64,000 nt of DNA from Knoxdaviesia capensis (GCA_001510575.1 LNGK01000007.1:620001-684000), one strand, 5' to 3'; shown: positions 1 through 13,700, counted from the stretch's first letter. Notes: generated from the letters alone by a model not told the origin. Numbers and translations are program-made.

Positions 1-2433
1 TTGGAGTATCAGTTCTCTTCGCGTGATGATGGTGTCGGGATAACGACCGGGTAAGAAACCGAAACCTACCGTACGGAGCTAGCTAGCATGCACAAAAAAA
101 AAGATACGGATGCCATGCCGCGCACCGAATGTGTGCACGAGCACATCGATTTAGAAGCATATCTGTGAAGATTTTGACCTACTCATCCACGTGGTAGGTA
201 AGTATGGTATGGCAACAGTGCCCCATCCTCTCACCAAATCTGCGTTTTCGCAGATATCGCCGAATACCTTCCCTATGGATCGGGGACCAACTTGCTTAGA
301 TTCCTGCCTGGCTGATGGGGGCAACATGCTCCATCTAAATCGGTACGTATAAATCGCCGACGCCTAAACGAATAGCAACCATATAGAGAAGTTAGCTGCC
401 CAAGTGATGGCCTAAGTGCTTTTTGAAAACACATGTGTAGAGAGGAAATAGGAGAGTACCTATGTGCCAAGAAGTGCTCACAAATCTAGATTGAGGCTGT
501 TGCACAGACATACCGTTTCACAGGCAATAAAAGAGCATGATGTATGTATGATGAATGTAAAAACGCTTGAATAACCCAATCTGTACTACCCGCTGAAATC
601 GTCCCGATGTTATCGTACATGTTTAATACAATGTATGTTGGAATACACTTAGTAGACCTCTTTTAAGAAATGGTGATAATGACCTCGTAAAACTGTGTCT
701 TCGAATTAAGTGATTCCTGAATGTTTGGAGGAAGGCGCCTATATCCAGAATCTTAGGAAATAAAGCAAAGCCATCGTCGAAAAGATTTAAGGGAGGAGGA
801 AGAGCTCGCCGAGTCCACTAGCAAAAACAGTGACCGCCGCCTATGCATGGTAGAAGTCCGATGTTAGTAAATCACGTATCCGAACCATTAATTCGTGGGC
901 GGACAGGCAGCACTCACCCCAAAAACAACGATGCTACGGACAAGCGAAGCATTCTCGGGGGCTGTAATGGCATCATAGGTTTGCATGACGAAGCCTTTCG
1001 GGGAGCTGGGGCCCTTCTCGATATATGACGGTCTCGTAGGCATATTGGATGATGGGAATATATGGATTTGAATAGTATGAACAAACTTAAACGCACGAGA
1101 ATGGATGAATCTTCAAAGGTGAATCTTCAGATAGAAATGTGAAATGAAAGTTCTCACGAGGCTCTCTCGCTAAAGCATAGCTAATTTTTTTTAGGTCGTC
1201 CACGTGATCAGAATATCGATAAGATAAAGAAAGATCTTATCACAATAACTGAATCCGACATCGGGCTTCGGGACGGAATGGCAGTATGTAGTATGCACTA
1301 TGCATAGAGAAGTTTTTAAAAAATTCTTTTTCAAAAGAGGGGCTTTTTTTTTATTTTATTTCGAAGAAAAGTTTTATTATTAAAGGAGGCCGTTATGTGA
1401 AAATTGATCCAAAGTACAAGTGAGTCGGTATCCTTTGCATATATTGAAACATGCTTCTCGGATGTTGGCGGTTTGGCCACTTTCATCAGGAAAAAACGGG
1501 ACGCCTTAAGAAACCGACTCTCAGTAATCAATCGCCTGACTATTTTATTATGGAAATCAAGTCTCGGCTTTCCAAAAAAATAAAAAACAATAAAAGGAAA
1601 TTCAACCTCCAGCATCGGGAGCGATTCCGCCAGGAAGCCGCCGATCATTCCGCCCTCCCCCAAATGTGCATTTCCGAAGATGGTATGTACTGTGTAATTA
1701 ACATCATGAGATTAGTATTGACCTGAGGTGATAGAGCCGATTCAAGCCATCAATTGCGGATACCCAACTCTCGTTTATAATATGTAGTATCATAACGTAT
1801 GTTACGGTTTTAGTGCTGTCACCTAATCGAAGAGTTTCTCCTCAATTGTTTAGTTAAAATCCCCCCCATATCGTTTGTTGCCGCTTCGTCTCTTATAATT
1901 AGCTCATGGCCCCCCTCCTAAGTCTTGATATTCATCATAGAAATTCACTTCAACCCATTTCCGATTCCTGAACTGTCTCCCGTCTGATACAGAACTTCCT
2001 TTTTTGCACTCTGAAAAATTATTGTTTCTCTTCCTAGCCAACAAATCAACCAACCAAATACCCCCCNNNNNNNNNNNNNNNCCCCCCCCCAAACCAAAAA
2101 AAACCCCAAAAAACTTGAATCACCACAACTTGTTCATTCTAGCCCTCCTTCCCTTCTTCTTCTGTACCTCATCGGTCTGTCCTTTCATTCTCATAATATT
2201 CACACCAAAAACCTCTGAGACCACCAAAGATCATTATAGAAAGGCTGAGGAGTACAGTGCTATTTCTTTTGCGATATAGTGCTTCTAACTGTACTCCTTG
2301 CGTCAGGCCATTCAGTCCATCATAATCCACCAACGCCACCATCAACTCTTTTCATTTGTTCTTCAAGCCTCCAGTGCTGCCCTCATTCTTCTATTTTGCC
2401 CTACGAGCGATTCATTGAATCCCCATTGTCATA
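1..2433. other. AT-rich intergenic region, no supportable gene
   Basis: No open frame here exceeds about 110 codons, and none shows a recognisable domain or splice-joined coding series. The composition is AT-rich with homopolymer runs. The last 400 bases are pyrimidine-rich and probably contain the promoter and leader of the dioxygenase gene that follows. The sequence is interrupted by the N run at 2067-2081. Confidence 0.6.
2067..2081. other. Assembly gap (15 N) inside a poly-C tract
   Basis: Fifteen unknown bases are flanked by six C on the left and nine C on the right. The gap sits in the presumed promoter or leader of the dioxygenase gene. It most likely marks a homopolymer that the sequencing could not resolve, so the true length is unknown. 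Confidence 0.95.
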
Positions 2434-3927
2434 ATGCTTCCCGAGATTCCTCGCATTGAGAATTATGGCATATCTCCATTGTATGGCTTCCTCCCGGATG
2501 TGCTGCCCCTCAGCAGACTCCCAGACCCATATTATAACAAATGGGAGGCAGTTGTTACCAACCTGCAGTCTCTTATCCTGAGCCGCCGCCTTCGTGGCGT
2601 CATTGACCGCCTTCCTGTACTTTCCACTATTGGGTTGGAAGAAGATGCTGAATGGCGTCGTGCTTATGTGCTCCTCTGCTTCATGGCTCATGCCTATATT
2701 TGGGGGGACGACGTTCCGGCTGAAAGACTGCCAAGGGCAGTCTCTGTTCCACTGCTTGAAGTTTCCGCGAGGCTCGAACTACCTCCGGTTGCTACTTATG
2801 CCGCCGTTTGCCTTTGGAACTTCAAGCCTCTCTTCATAGACGAAGACGTTGATCGTCTCGAGAACCTCGCTAGCCTGGCTACCTTTACTGGTTCCATGGA
2901 CGAGTCTTGGTTCTATCTGGTCTCTGTGGCAATTGAGGCCCGAGGAGCTCCCACCTTGCCACTGATGCTTACTGCCATGTCTGCCGCTCGCCGCGGCGAT
3001 TCGGACATGCTGACACGCTGTCTCCGCTCATTTGCCGAAAGGCTGACTGAACTGACTACTCTGCTTGAACGAATGCACGAGCGATGCGCTCCTTTCGTGT
3101 TTTACAATCAGATTCGACCGTTTCTTGCTGGTAGCAAAAACATGGCTGATGCTGGACTTCCAAATGGCGTTCTGTATGAGGATGCCGCCGGAAATACCGA
3201 ATATCATCAGTATGCCGGAGGAAGCAATGCCCAGAGCAGCTTGATTCAGTTCTTTGACATTGCCCTCGGTATCGACCGTCGGCCTACTGGAGAGCGTAAA
3301 CCCGAGGGCGAGCCTTTGCCTCCGCGCCCTGCTGTCGGTGAAGCTAGCCACTCTTTCATTGCTGAGATGCGCAAGTATATGCCCGGCCAGCATTCCCGTT
3401 TTCTTCACGATGTGGAGACGGTTGCAAACGTTCGTCAATATGTGCATAGTCACACTGACAATGTTGAACTGACCATCGCTTATGATGCCTGTGTCGCGAT
3501 GTTGAGTGGTTTCCGTGACAAGCATATCGCTATTGTCACTCGCTATATTGTTCTTCCATCTCGGGACAAACGCCATCGTGCCAACAGCCCAGATTCTATC
3601 AGACGTCCATTGAACTTGGCAACTTCTTCCCGGAAGCAGCAGACGGATGGGCTGGAACCAACCGGAACTAAGCCGCAGGGCATGTCCTTGACTGGCACTG
3701 GCGGCACGTCCCTGATTCCGTTTCTTAAGCAGGCTCGAGATGAGACTGGCGAGGTCGCCGTTGAAAAGTGGGCTAAGCGATTCATGAAACGTCAGATGAA
3801 GCCGGAAGGCAAGAATGATTTCTTTCTTGGAAAAGAAGAAGCCGAACTGGAGGGTGGCGATGATCTCAGGGGCCTTGCAGGCTCTTGGTCTGTCGGAGAT
3901 AACTCTGGGGGTCTTTGCCACTATTGA
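2434..3927 (+). CDS. BNA2: Indoleamine 2,3-dioxygenase
   Basis: Heme enzyme that opens the indole ring of L-tryptophan to N-formylkynurenine, the first step of the kynurenine/NAD pathway; cytosolic. The single uninterrupted frame gives 497 residues. It opens with the family signature ENYGISPLYGFLP. It then carries IRPFLAG (the Arg aligns with the substrate-contacting Arg of human IDO1), a Gly-Gly-Ser/Gln-Ser-Ser block before FFDIALGI, and RKYMPGQHSRFL. The proximal heme ligand is His364 in FRDKHIAIVTRYI. After it come GTGGTSLIPFLKQARDET and a charged tail of about 60 residues. The ATG at 2434 is the first in frame and begins just before the conserved N-terminus. The gene has no introns. It is convergent with the PHD-protein gene. 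Fungi often have several IDO paralogues and I cannot tell which one this is. The family assignment is firm. Confidence 0.95.
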   Translation: MLPEIPRIENYGISPLYGFLPDVLPLSRLPDPYYNKWEAVVTNLQSLILSRRLRGVIDRLPVLSTIGLEEDAEWRRAYVLLCFMAHAYIWGDDVPAERLPRAVSVPLLEVSARLELPPVATYAAVCLWNFKPLFIDEDVDRLENLASLATFTGSMDESWFYLVSVAIEARGAPTLPLMLTAMSAARRGDSDMLTRCLRSFAERLTELTTLLERMHERCAPFVFYNQIRPFLAGSKNMADAGLPNGVLYEDAAGNTEYHQYAGGSNAQSSLIQFFDIALGIDRRPTGERKPEGEPLPPRPAVGEASHSFIAEMRKYMPGQHSRFLHDVETVANVRQYVHSHTDNVELTIAYDACVAMLSGFRDKHIAIVTRYIVLPSRDKRHRANSPDSIRRPLNLATSSRKQQTDGLEPTGTKPQGMSLTGTGGTSLIPFLKQARDETGEVAVEKWAKRFMKRQMKPEGKNDFFLGKEEAELEGGDDLRGLAGSWSVGDNSGGLCHY

Positions 3928-4550
3928 TTGTGGTTCTCCATTGTGGACATGAACTTGAACGTGGAGGCAATTTTGAAGCGATCATACATATATCTTGTTC
4001 TTAAGCATCAAAAGGTGTTACAGCGGTGCGATTTTTCTTATATTGATTCTTGCATGCAATTACACTCGAATTCAATGGCGAGTGTAAGATGGCTAGACAG
4101 AACATCTCTCCTCATTATATACATTGGCAGGGAGTGCCTTTTTGAACCCGAATTTTTTCTCTTTGTTAAATTGAATAAACCATGAACAGACACGGACATA
4201 ATGTGAAAAGAAAGCACTAGCTAAAGTTCTCATCTTCGCTTTTGATGTATGAAGATTATCGGTGTATGTCTTAAAGAAAGGTGACATTGATCGGAAGGAC
4301 TAGGCATCACTAGCTGAACCTGGTAATATCACAGACGACATTCATGTAGAAATATCAGGTCGGGCTACCTCCATGATATCCCCGTGCTTCCATACATACA
4401 CATATCTGGATTTGAGGACGAGGAGTTCAGGAAATTTTGAAAATATCTAATAATACTTTGATAAATGTTGATGGGCCTGAAGAAAGAACGGTTTGTTTGA
4501 TTGTAATGATACCTCAACGCCGTACTAATAGCACAAAAATAATCGTAGGA
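3928..4550. other. Convergent 3' intergenic region
   Basis: A 623-base AT-rich stretch between the 3' ends of the dioxygenase and PHD-protein genes. It should hold both 3' UTRs. I see no gene or repeat in it. Confidence 0.6.
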
Positions 4551-7032
4551 TTACTGGCCACCAGCATTCTTTTCTTCTGGGACATGAGTCGCCATTTTTG
4601 TAGGCGAGGTGGGGTCTTGCTTAGTTTCAACCGGTGCGAGTGTGGCTTCAGGAGGAAGTGCAGAGAATGAAGAACCTGCTGATGCTGTTCCACCAACTGG
4701 CGAGACACGGAATTGGTTGTCAAGAGATTGCCGCGACTTGATTGGAGAAATGCCGCCGCTGGCCATGGACACTGAGGGTAAAGAACGTTCCAAAACCTCG
4801 TGGCTTCCATTCTTCCCCACGCCATCTTCGTGGGCACTGGACAAGATTGCGCCTGGAACGGGCTGGCCTGTCTTTGAGCTAACTATGCCTGGTGCGTTAA
4901 AATGAGGCAAGGGGGGTACAAGTTTGGGAATCGTGAGAGGGCTAAACGGGGAGGGGGCGACAGAAGATCCGTTCGTGGAGGGTTTTGCTGATGATTGCCC
5001 GACGGGTAACTCACGACTGGGCCCGGCTGGGGTTGAGTCCGGCCGCGGATTTCCGTGATGTGGATTCAGCGAGACTGTCTGAACGCTCGAGCTGGGGGTA
5101 ACATGCGACAAAGCGCCTGAATGTTTTTCCGGGGAACCAATATGCCCAGGGAATGGATTGTGTTCTGAGGATCGTGCAGCTAGATTAAGAGAGACTTGGC
5201 CGTTGACAGACCCAGGAGCATCCGGATTTGAACTGGCTGAAGCCGACTGCAGGTTACACAAGGGAGAGGTTGTGTCTCGAGCGGAGTGAGGAATAAAAAC
5301 CTCAACACGTGCTCGACAGGATTTGCACACAAAGTGGAACTCGGAGCTTTCGGCTTCGGCTTGGTTAAGCCCCAAACACCGGCTGTGTTGCCAGACACCG
5401 CATTTCTCACAAGATACACTGTGAGTACCGTCGTCGACCTGACCTTTGACTCCGCAGATACAGTCAAAGGTCCAGTTATCCTCCTCCTCAGAAGGCACGG
5501 TGTTGGCCGTGGGTTGCGGAGCGACTGGGTCAGGTGTGACAGCGACATCTTCTGCGGCTGATTCTGGTATGGCTGCTCCCGTGCTTTTTTGGGCTTCCCG
5601 ATTATTGAGCCTCTCTTCTCGGGACAAGGCAGCCAGGGCCCTTTCTTTCTCTGCCTTGACGAGACGCTTTTGCTCCCGCTTGCGCTCCTCTTGCTCAACA
5701 CGCCTTCGTAGCTCTTCTTCTTTCGAGAGCTCCTCATGCAGTTTTCGTTCGGACCGACCGGCAATTCGACTTGAGCGTTTTGCATTTGCCATCTTTGCGA
5801 GACTGAGGAGTTCACGCTCGTGTTGGAGAATCTTCCGTTTTCTCGTGTCTTCCTCCTTTTGTAAAATCGGAACGAGGTGGCTTTCGATTCTTTCTCTCAG
5901 AATAACCTCATTGGGATCCTTTGAACGAGCAATGGAACCAAGAAACGCTTGAACCTCGTCAAGAGTCACAGCCACACATTCCCACTTGAACCCCCCGAGG
6001 TCATTTTCACCAGGAATCGACATCCTCTCGGTTGACGGGCTAGGGTCGGGGTCTGCTGAGGTGGCTGCTGTTTCGTGCGAGGGTTTGCGCCGCTTATTGG
6101 ATCGTGGCTGATGCCATGATAAGCTGCGAGACTTTCGTTTGGGCTTCTTTGATGATGTGGGGGGTTTCGGAGGATTAGAAAGCCGGTATATCCGATTATC
6201 GTCCAGTACGTAATAAGTGCGGTCGTCCTCATCCCAACCATAGGGCTCGATTCGCTAATCAGGACACACAAGGTTAGAGAAAGTTGACCAAAGGCCGGAT
6301 TTACCAGTGCTTACCCATAACGTTGGATCAGTGTCTCCAATCGAGCTCATTTGAAGGCGGATTTTATCAGGGCTTGCCATAATCCATTGTGTAATCTGCT
6401 GTAGCACATGAATCTGGATGCTTTAGTTAGTAATTCGAATAGTATACGATGGTGGATCCCAATACGATAGGCCTAAATTACCTTTGTGAAGGGGTCAAAT
6501 TCGTCAAACCGTTCGGGTATATCGTTCTCACCGAAGGGGTTGGGGATGACCGCTCTGGAAACGTATTGTTTCCGCAGATAGACATCGAAGTTATCATGAC
6601 TGAAGAGAACAACATTAGTAATGTCGCCTATACACAAGAGAAAGAAGCTAGCTATCAGAGGAATGGATATAGGGAGCAGTACCTGATTGAGTAGTTTGAA
6701 GATAAGAATTTAACAAGCGTGACTCCAATATCTAGGAGCATAGTCGACCGGGGTTTCAGACATTCGGATTCGAGGGCCTGAAGAAAAAAAAAGGAAAAAA
6801 AGAAAGAAAAAAGGGTCGCTTAGCTATGAGCCTTTGCAAACAATATTGTATGGATGTGGCCACTCACTTGAACATCAACGAGATCGGAGATTTTGACAGC
6901 TCTCCCGAACAGATATATCCATTGAGTTAGATTGGCGAACTGCCACATGCTTCGAATCTGGGATATCCGATGTGCAGATTTATCGAGAGAGGCATTTGAG
7001 CCCTCTAAGGTGACTTCTGCAGCTTTCGACAT
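4551..7032 (-). CDS. DDT/WHIM-type chromatin protein with one PHD finger
   Basis: Exons on the minus strand are 7032-6868, 6777-6683, 6599-6482, 6413-6315 and 6254-4551, joining in frame to 726 residues. Residues about 19-125 form a DDT-like helical domain (IRSMWQFANLTQWIYLFG, then LLDIGVTLVKFLSS, then NFDVYLRKQY). Residues about 160-182 carry a WHIM-like block (RIEPYGWDEDDRTYYVLDDN). A highly charged coiled coil follows. A PHD finger lies at about 424-472, with the C-x-C, C-x2-C, H-x2-C, C-x2-C ligands visible. The last 250 residues are Ser/Pro-rich and probably disordered. The layout resembles the regulatory subunits of ISWI-type remodelers (RSF1, CECR2, yeast Ioc2), so a histone-tail-reading nuclear role is inferred. 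It is divergent from the Cch1 gene with 683 bases between the starts. The exon structure is my own reconstruction; exon 3 was placed by reading frame and DDT homology. Confidence 0.88.
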
Positions 7033-7715
7033 GGTAGATATGCATGTGGGAGGTGGTGGAAGGATGCTTATGGTGATGGTACATCTGGTGCGATTGAATT
7101 CTGTTCTAGAGCTTTCAAGGAACTCAATTAAAGAAATATAAAGAAAGAACCAGATTTAGACGCGATGTTCGCGTCTGTGGCGCGATTGCTCCCAAGAACG
7201 GGTCGGTGTATTATTACATAATTAAAAAAAAATCAAACGCCACACAGCCTCCCTCGTATCTGCTGTTCGTAGCCCGGCCAGGCAGGTGTTACTTGTACTG
7301 TTTTATGCAACATGATACTTGTAACCCCTGATGAACTCTGATCAAGTGCAACCGAAAGCTTCAACGAACGTTCTTTTCTTTCCATTCATCTCTACTACCT
7401 ACCTACAACATGAATCCTCCATAGTGAACATTACGCTCTCTTCTTGTCTCTTTTTGTCTTACCACTCTTTTCTCGGTGTGCTGCGGACTTTCACTGTCTG
7501 GATCTTGTAAGTGCGTGCATGCTATATTTAGCTTGGTTGCAGAAAGGTTGGAGCTGACGCGCGCATTCAGGAGCAGATAATGGATCAAGTTGCCTTCCCA
7601 CAGTAGAATGCTTGACAATCTTCCAACCACATACCTACACATCGCCATCGTCGCCATTTGAGATTTTCAGATACCCAAAGACAGGCTGGCACTGTTTACG
7701 ATACTCTAAAGCGAC
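7033..7715. promoter_or_regulatory. Shared divergent promoter (PHD protein / Cch1)
   Basis: 683 bases separate the two start codons. The region is AT-rich and contains a run of A at 7223-7231. I see no coding potential. It must carry the promoters of both genes, but I recognise no specific factor site. Confidence 0.55.
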
Positions 7716-10700
7716 ATGGAGCGAGGAGACTGGCCACCCGGTGAGCCTGGGCTCCCTTTCCGCCCTTCAAATTTCCAACAATCAAACCAAGCACAACAAC
7801 AGCAACAACAACTAAGCGCTGAGCAAGACTTGAACTACCGCGATGACCCCGTGGGATCGAGAACCGGAGGTTCAAGCGGAAACGCAATGTCTCGCCAACC
7901 GACCGAAGCGCAACTCGCTGCCAATATTCCAGGCACCTCGACATACTGGGATGCGACATACATGAGCCGACGTAGCCGTGAACCAACTCCAGATTCTCCG
8001 TTCGACCCTTCCGCGCTACAGTTTGCCCTTCCACCAGACATTAATCAAACACTACCGAGCCAGGACACCGATTCTGAATTTGAGGATAGTTATCGGCCAC
8101 ACACTCCCGACTATGACGAACGCCAGAGTGGGGACCCCGACTCTGACAATGTTCCCCTAACTTCTATGCCACAACCGATCGCCGGCACCCTGTCACCAAA
8201 TGTCATTGACGGGATGCGGAGAGACAGCTTTCAGACGGTGTCTGATATTGAGAATAGTCCCTCGCGATCTCGGGAAGCGCGGTCTCTGCGCATCGACATA
8301 AATTCAATGTTTCCTGATGGCCAGCAACGCGGATTTGGAAATAGCTTGTCGCCGAATGATTACAGACGCTCCAGATCTCCATCTACCTCTGCCGCACTCT
8401 ATCGTGCTGGATCTATCATGAGGGCAGTGTCTCAGCGGGTTGTGAATATCAGTGGCGAGAATGAGGTGATAGAGCAGCAACGGTCACAACAACGACGATC
8501 CCGGTCCCCCGCGGAGGACGGCAATGCCCACCTACAACACCGCTCGATCGCCTTGAGCCCTGTTGTGGACACATCATACCAGTCACAACTTTATCCCCAA
8601 CAGGCGGAGAAGAAAGGTGCTGACGCGTTTGCGTTCGCACATGATGTTCCGCCTCCATTGACCCGCGCCCGACCGCTTGTTAACCCGCTGAAGGGAAAGA
8701 GCTTGGGTGTATTCTCCTCTGATAGTACGGCTCGTACGAAACTTTGCGATCTCCTGGTTCATCCGCTCACAGAGCCTCTGATTCTTGTTCTGATTATCAT
8801 GCAAACTGTTTTCCTTGCCCTTGAAGCGGCCCCGAGTGTGTTTGACGAGGGGCAGAGTCGGTTACAACCATGGGGCAAGAACTGGATAGACTGGGCAATT
8901 CTCGGGCTGTTTATAATCTTTACATTGGAGATCATAGCACGGGTTGTTGTGTCTGGATTTATCCTGAATGCTGCAGAGTACAGCACAATCGATCGAAACA
9001 AGGGAATTCTCGCGGCGGTTTCCGATCAGTACAAGGCAATCTTTCAACCCGAGCGCCACAAGTCAGTCAGAGGTCCGCGACCACAATTTTCGGAACCCCC
9101 AGTGTATACCCGATCGTTTACGATAATGCAGCGGAGTGCAGGCCCGACTTCGTTTGAAGAGCAGCAACGATGGCAGTTAGCTCGCCGCGCCTTTCTGAGA
9201 CATGGATTCAACCGTCTGGACTTCATCGCTGTCGTCTCCTACTGGCTGTCATTTGTCCTACGCCTGTCTGGGGCCGAGGGCGAATATCACCTATACATTT
9301 TTCGAATGCTTAGCTGCTTGAGAATCCTTCGTCTCCTGGCTCTTACTAATGGAACTGCTGTAAGTTGGAATCATATTTGACGACGGACCTCGTCTCCCCC
9401 ACCCTTTACACCTTTGGGCTTTGATTCTGACTGAGTCTTTCGTTGTCTCCCTCTAGATCATCCTTAGAAGTCTTAAGAAAGCCACTCCACTGCTTGTTAG
9501 AGTGGCCTTCCTGATCACTTTCTTCTGGCTTCTTTTTGCCATCATTGGCGTGCAAAGTTTCAAAGCCAGCCTGCGACGCCAGTGTGTTTGGCTGGATCCA
9601 TTGGACCCAACCAACAAGACTGCCTCCTTTACAAATTCATTTACGTTTTGTGGTGGCCATCTTGATAACGCTACCGGTGAAATCCAGCCCTGGGTATTTT
9701 CAGAAAGCGATGATGATCTGTCCAACCTGATCGATGGTATCCGGACCGGAAAGGGCTTTATTTGTCCTCGAGGATCTATATGCTTGCAACAGCAGAATCC
9801 ATACGGCGGAACCGTTCACTTTGACAATATCTTGCGCTCTCTGCAACTTGTGTTTGTTATCATGAGTGCAAACACCTTTTCTGATATCATGTACTATACT
9901 ACGGACTCGGACTTCACACCTGCGGCACTATTCTTTGGAGCAGGCATCATCATCATGATGTTGTGGCTAACAAACCTTCTCATTGCTGTTATTACGTCTT
10001 CCTTCCAAGTTATCAGAGAGGAGAGCAAGGCAAGCGCATTTACGATGGATGATGAGCCGTTTGGACAAGCACGGGATGAGTCCCCCTCAGGACAGTCTCG
10101 GTTACAGCGGCTGTTCATGTCGACCCGGCTGTTTTGGATTCTTGTCATCGCTTTTGACTTACTCGCCCAAGCCTTCCGCAGCTCCGAGATGGGCCCCCAG
10201 CGGATCAAGTTCATTGATACTACGACTATCGTCACAACGGTTCTTCTGGACGCTGAAATTTGTATCCGGATTGCCATCAACTGGAGATATTTCCATCGGA
10301 GCTGGAGAAACATATTTGACCTGGGTCTTGCGGTGATCACCTCGGTGATCCTGATCCCCCCGATCCGAGATGCCTCGACAGTTTACGGGTGGTTGAGTGT
10401 GTTCCAAATCCTCCGTGTTTACCGAGTTGTCATGGCAATTCCGATCACGAGGAAACTGATTGTTCTGGTTCTTGGAAATGCATCGGGTATCGCGAACTTG
10501 ATGCTGTTCGTGTTCCTTATCACCTTCATCATGGCCATTTTTGCATCCCAGCTATTTCGTGGAGAGATCCCCATTCAGGACGATGACGAAGAACCCATCA
10601 TTGTCACCTTCTCCACGATATTCAACTCTTTCTTGGGAATGTACCAGATATTGTCTAGCGAAGATTGGACTAGCATCCTATACTCGGTTACTCAGTATGG

Positions 10701-13700
10701 CCATCAAACGAGCACAGCCTGGATCGGTGCTCTCTTTTTGATTGCTTGGTTCATTCTCGCCTTCTTCATTCTCATCAATATGTTCATTGCTGTTATTCAG
10801 GAAAACTTTGATGTTTCAGAGGATGAAAAGCGCTTGGAGCAGGTAAAGGCATTCCTTCAACGAAAAGAGCTGGGTGCATCATCTGGGAATCTTACGCTGT
10901 CAACCCTGTTTACTCTCGGGAGAAATCGCAAGAAGGACCCGCTGGACTATGGGCCGGCCACAATGGAAATGCTTCTCAAAGATGCTGTTGTCCGCGACTT
11001 TCTGGACGATTCCTCTGATCCTCTCAACGAAACTGCTGGGGAGATTGGTGGTATGCAGTCCCAAGATGCCGCCCTTCCGAATAAGCAAGGACCCAAGGGG
11101 TCTGGTTTGCTGGCATTCGTTTCTCGCAAGTTCAATGATCTCATGAACCGCAATGACCCGAACCCCTTCTACTCTAATCTGCGGTTTGACGGTCCAAACG
11201 ACACTCAAGACCCGCGTCAGATGGCCCGCCAAGCTGTCACCGCAACTGCTGCTCGGAGAAAGGCCCAGAGAGAGTACCTTGCCCGCCACCCCAACTATAA
11301 TACTTCTGTATTCATTTTTACGCCAAAGAATCCTATCCGACGTCTCTGTCAGCGTCTTGTTGGGCCCGGAAGAGGAACTGAAAGGTTCGACGGTGTCGAG
11401 CCAAACAAAATTGCCTGGTACACGTTCTCGGCTTTTATTTACGCAGCGATCATTGCAATGGTCGTGCTGGCTTGTGTGACAACACCCTTATACCAGAAGA
11501 TTTACCAGGAGCAACACCCGTTTAGCATTCAGAACTGGTATGTTTGGACCGATTTAGCTTTCGCTGCTGTCTTCACGGGAGAAGCCATAATCAAAGTCAT
11601 TGCAGATGGATTCTTCTGGACTCCAAACGCATACTACCGAAGCTATTGGGGTTTCATCGATGCTGTGGTCTTGGTAACATTGTGGATCTATGTCTTCACA
11701 CTCTTTGCCAATGATGGCGCCGTCTCTAGAGCCGTCGGCGCCTTCAAAGCACTTCGAGCGTTGCGGTTACTCAATATCAGCAATAGTGCAAGAAACACTT
11801 TCCACTCAGTTGTCGTGGGTGGTCTGAAGATCTTGGGAGTAAGTATTGTTCATCATTGTCCTCAACCCCCTAATTTTTTTTCATTCGCCTGAGTCTCCCT
11901 CTAACATGCTGCTTTTATTTCCACAAGGCCGCTTTCGTTTCAATCTCACTTCTCATCCCTTTTGCCATCTATGGCCTTCATCTGTTTCACAGCAAGTTCG
12001 TGGCATGCAACGATTCAGGTGACGCTATTGACAGGCTACAACAGTGCTTTGGAGAGTTTGACAGCACTCCTTTTAGCTCTGACTGGCCAGTTCTGGCGCC
12101 ACGTGTTGCGTCAAATCCTTACTTCAGCTTCGACGACTTTGCTTCATCTCTATTCACTCTGTTCCAGATTGTGAGTCAAGAGGGCTGGATTGATGTGATG
12201 TTGGCCGCGCAGTCTATCAGAGGCATAGGCCTTCAGCCTGTACTCTTTGCCGCCGAAGGCAATGCTCTTTTCTTCGTGGTCTTCAACCTGCTTGCAACGG
12301 TGTTCGTCCTCACCCTGTTCATCTCGGTATTCATGCGCAATTACACGGAACAAACCGGAGTGGCTTTCCTAACGGCAGATCAAAGATCATGGCTGGAACT
12401 GCGAAAGCTCTTGCGCCAGATATCACCTTCGAAGAGTTCGTATGACGAATCCGAGAAGGAATGGAAGAAGTGGTGCCATAAAAGAGCCATTGAGAAGCGA
12501 GGGAAATGGTATACCACCATTACCTTTGTTCTGGTTTTGCATCTCGTCCTACTACTCACCGAGTTTTATAACGAGCCGGAGGTCTGGACGATGATCCGCG
12601 ACCTCACCTTCCTTCTTTTTACGGTTCTCTACATCATAAACATCGCCATCCGGATTATTGGACTTGGCTGGACTCGTTTTCAACGAAGCTCCTGGGATCT
12701 GTACTCATTGGTGGCAGTTGCTGGCGCTTTTATCTCGACCTCCATTTTGCTGATCACCAAAACCAAGGTTGAGTCCTACGTCCAAGTTCACAAGTCATTT
12801 TTGGTTGCGATCGTTCTATTGCTTATTCCTCGGAATGATGCACTCGATCAGCTGTTTAAAACAGCGGCGGCGAGTTTAACTGCAATTTTGAACTTGTTAG
12901 CTACGTGGGTGATATTCTTCTTGGTCTTCGCCATTGCTATGACGCAAGCCTTCAGTCTTACTCGATTTGGAGAGAATGAAGGCAACAATATCAATTTTCG
13001 AACTGTACCGAACGCCTTGATTTTACTCTTCCGAATGAGCTGTGGTGAAGGCTGGAACCAGGTCATGGAGGACTTTGCCAACATTGAAACCCCACTGTGC
13101 GTGGACGAGACCGAGTTCTTCGATAGTGATTGCGGCAGCAAGCCTTGGGCGCGTTTCCTTTTCATTTTTTGGAATATTCTGAGCATGTACATCTTCGTCA
13201 GTCTCTTCGTCTCTCTGATTTACGAAAGCTTCAGTTACGTGTATCAGAGGTCCACGGCCTTGGCTGTGGTGAACAGAGATGAGATCCGGCGCTTCAAGGA
13301 GGCGTGGAGGAGCGTTGATCCTGCGGGAACCGGGTTCATTACTCGGGAGGCCTTCCCCCGTCTGCTTGGAGAACTATCCGGTGTTTTCCAGATGCGTATC
13401 TACGATGCTGAAGACTCGGTCCGCCAAATTTTGGATGATATCCGGGTCGGCGACGAGCCCATCAACCGACATGCCTCGATAGGCGGGGCCAGCATCTATA
13501 ACTCTTCGGGGGTAGACTTGCAGAAATTGAATGCAAGACTTGCTCGTATTGACGTCAAGCGCGCTCGGGAAAGACGTCGGCGGTTTGATATATTTTACGA
13601 AGAAGTCATGGTCTCCGCAGACCCGGATAAGGGCATCTCCTTCACCACCGTGCTCATGATTCTTGCCCATTACAACATAATCAGCGACAGCAAGAGTCTC

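Noticed and set aside
3028..3921. 297-codon antisense frame inside the dioxygenase gene
   Set aside because: Fully overlaps a strongly conserved coding exon; it is a shadow frame with no domain.
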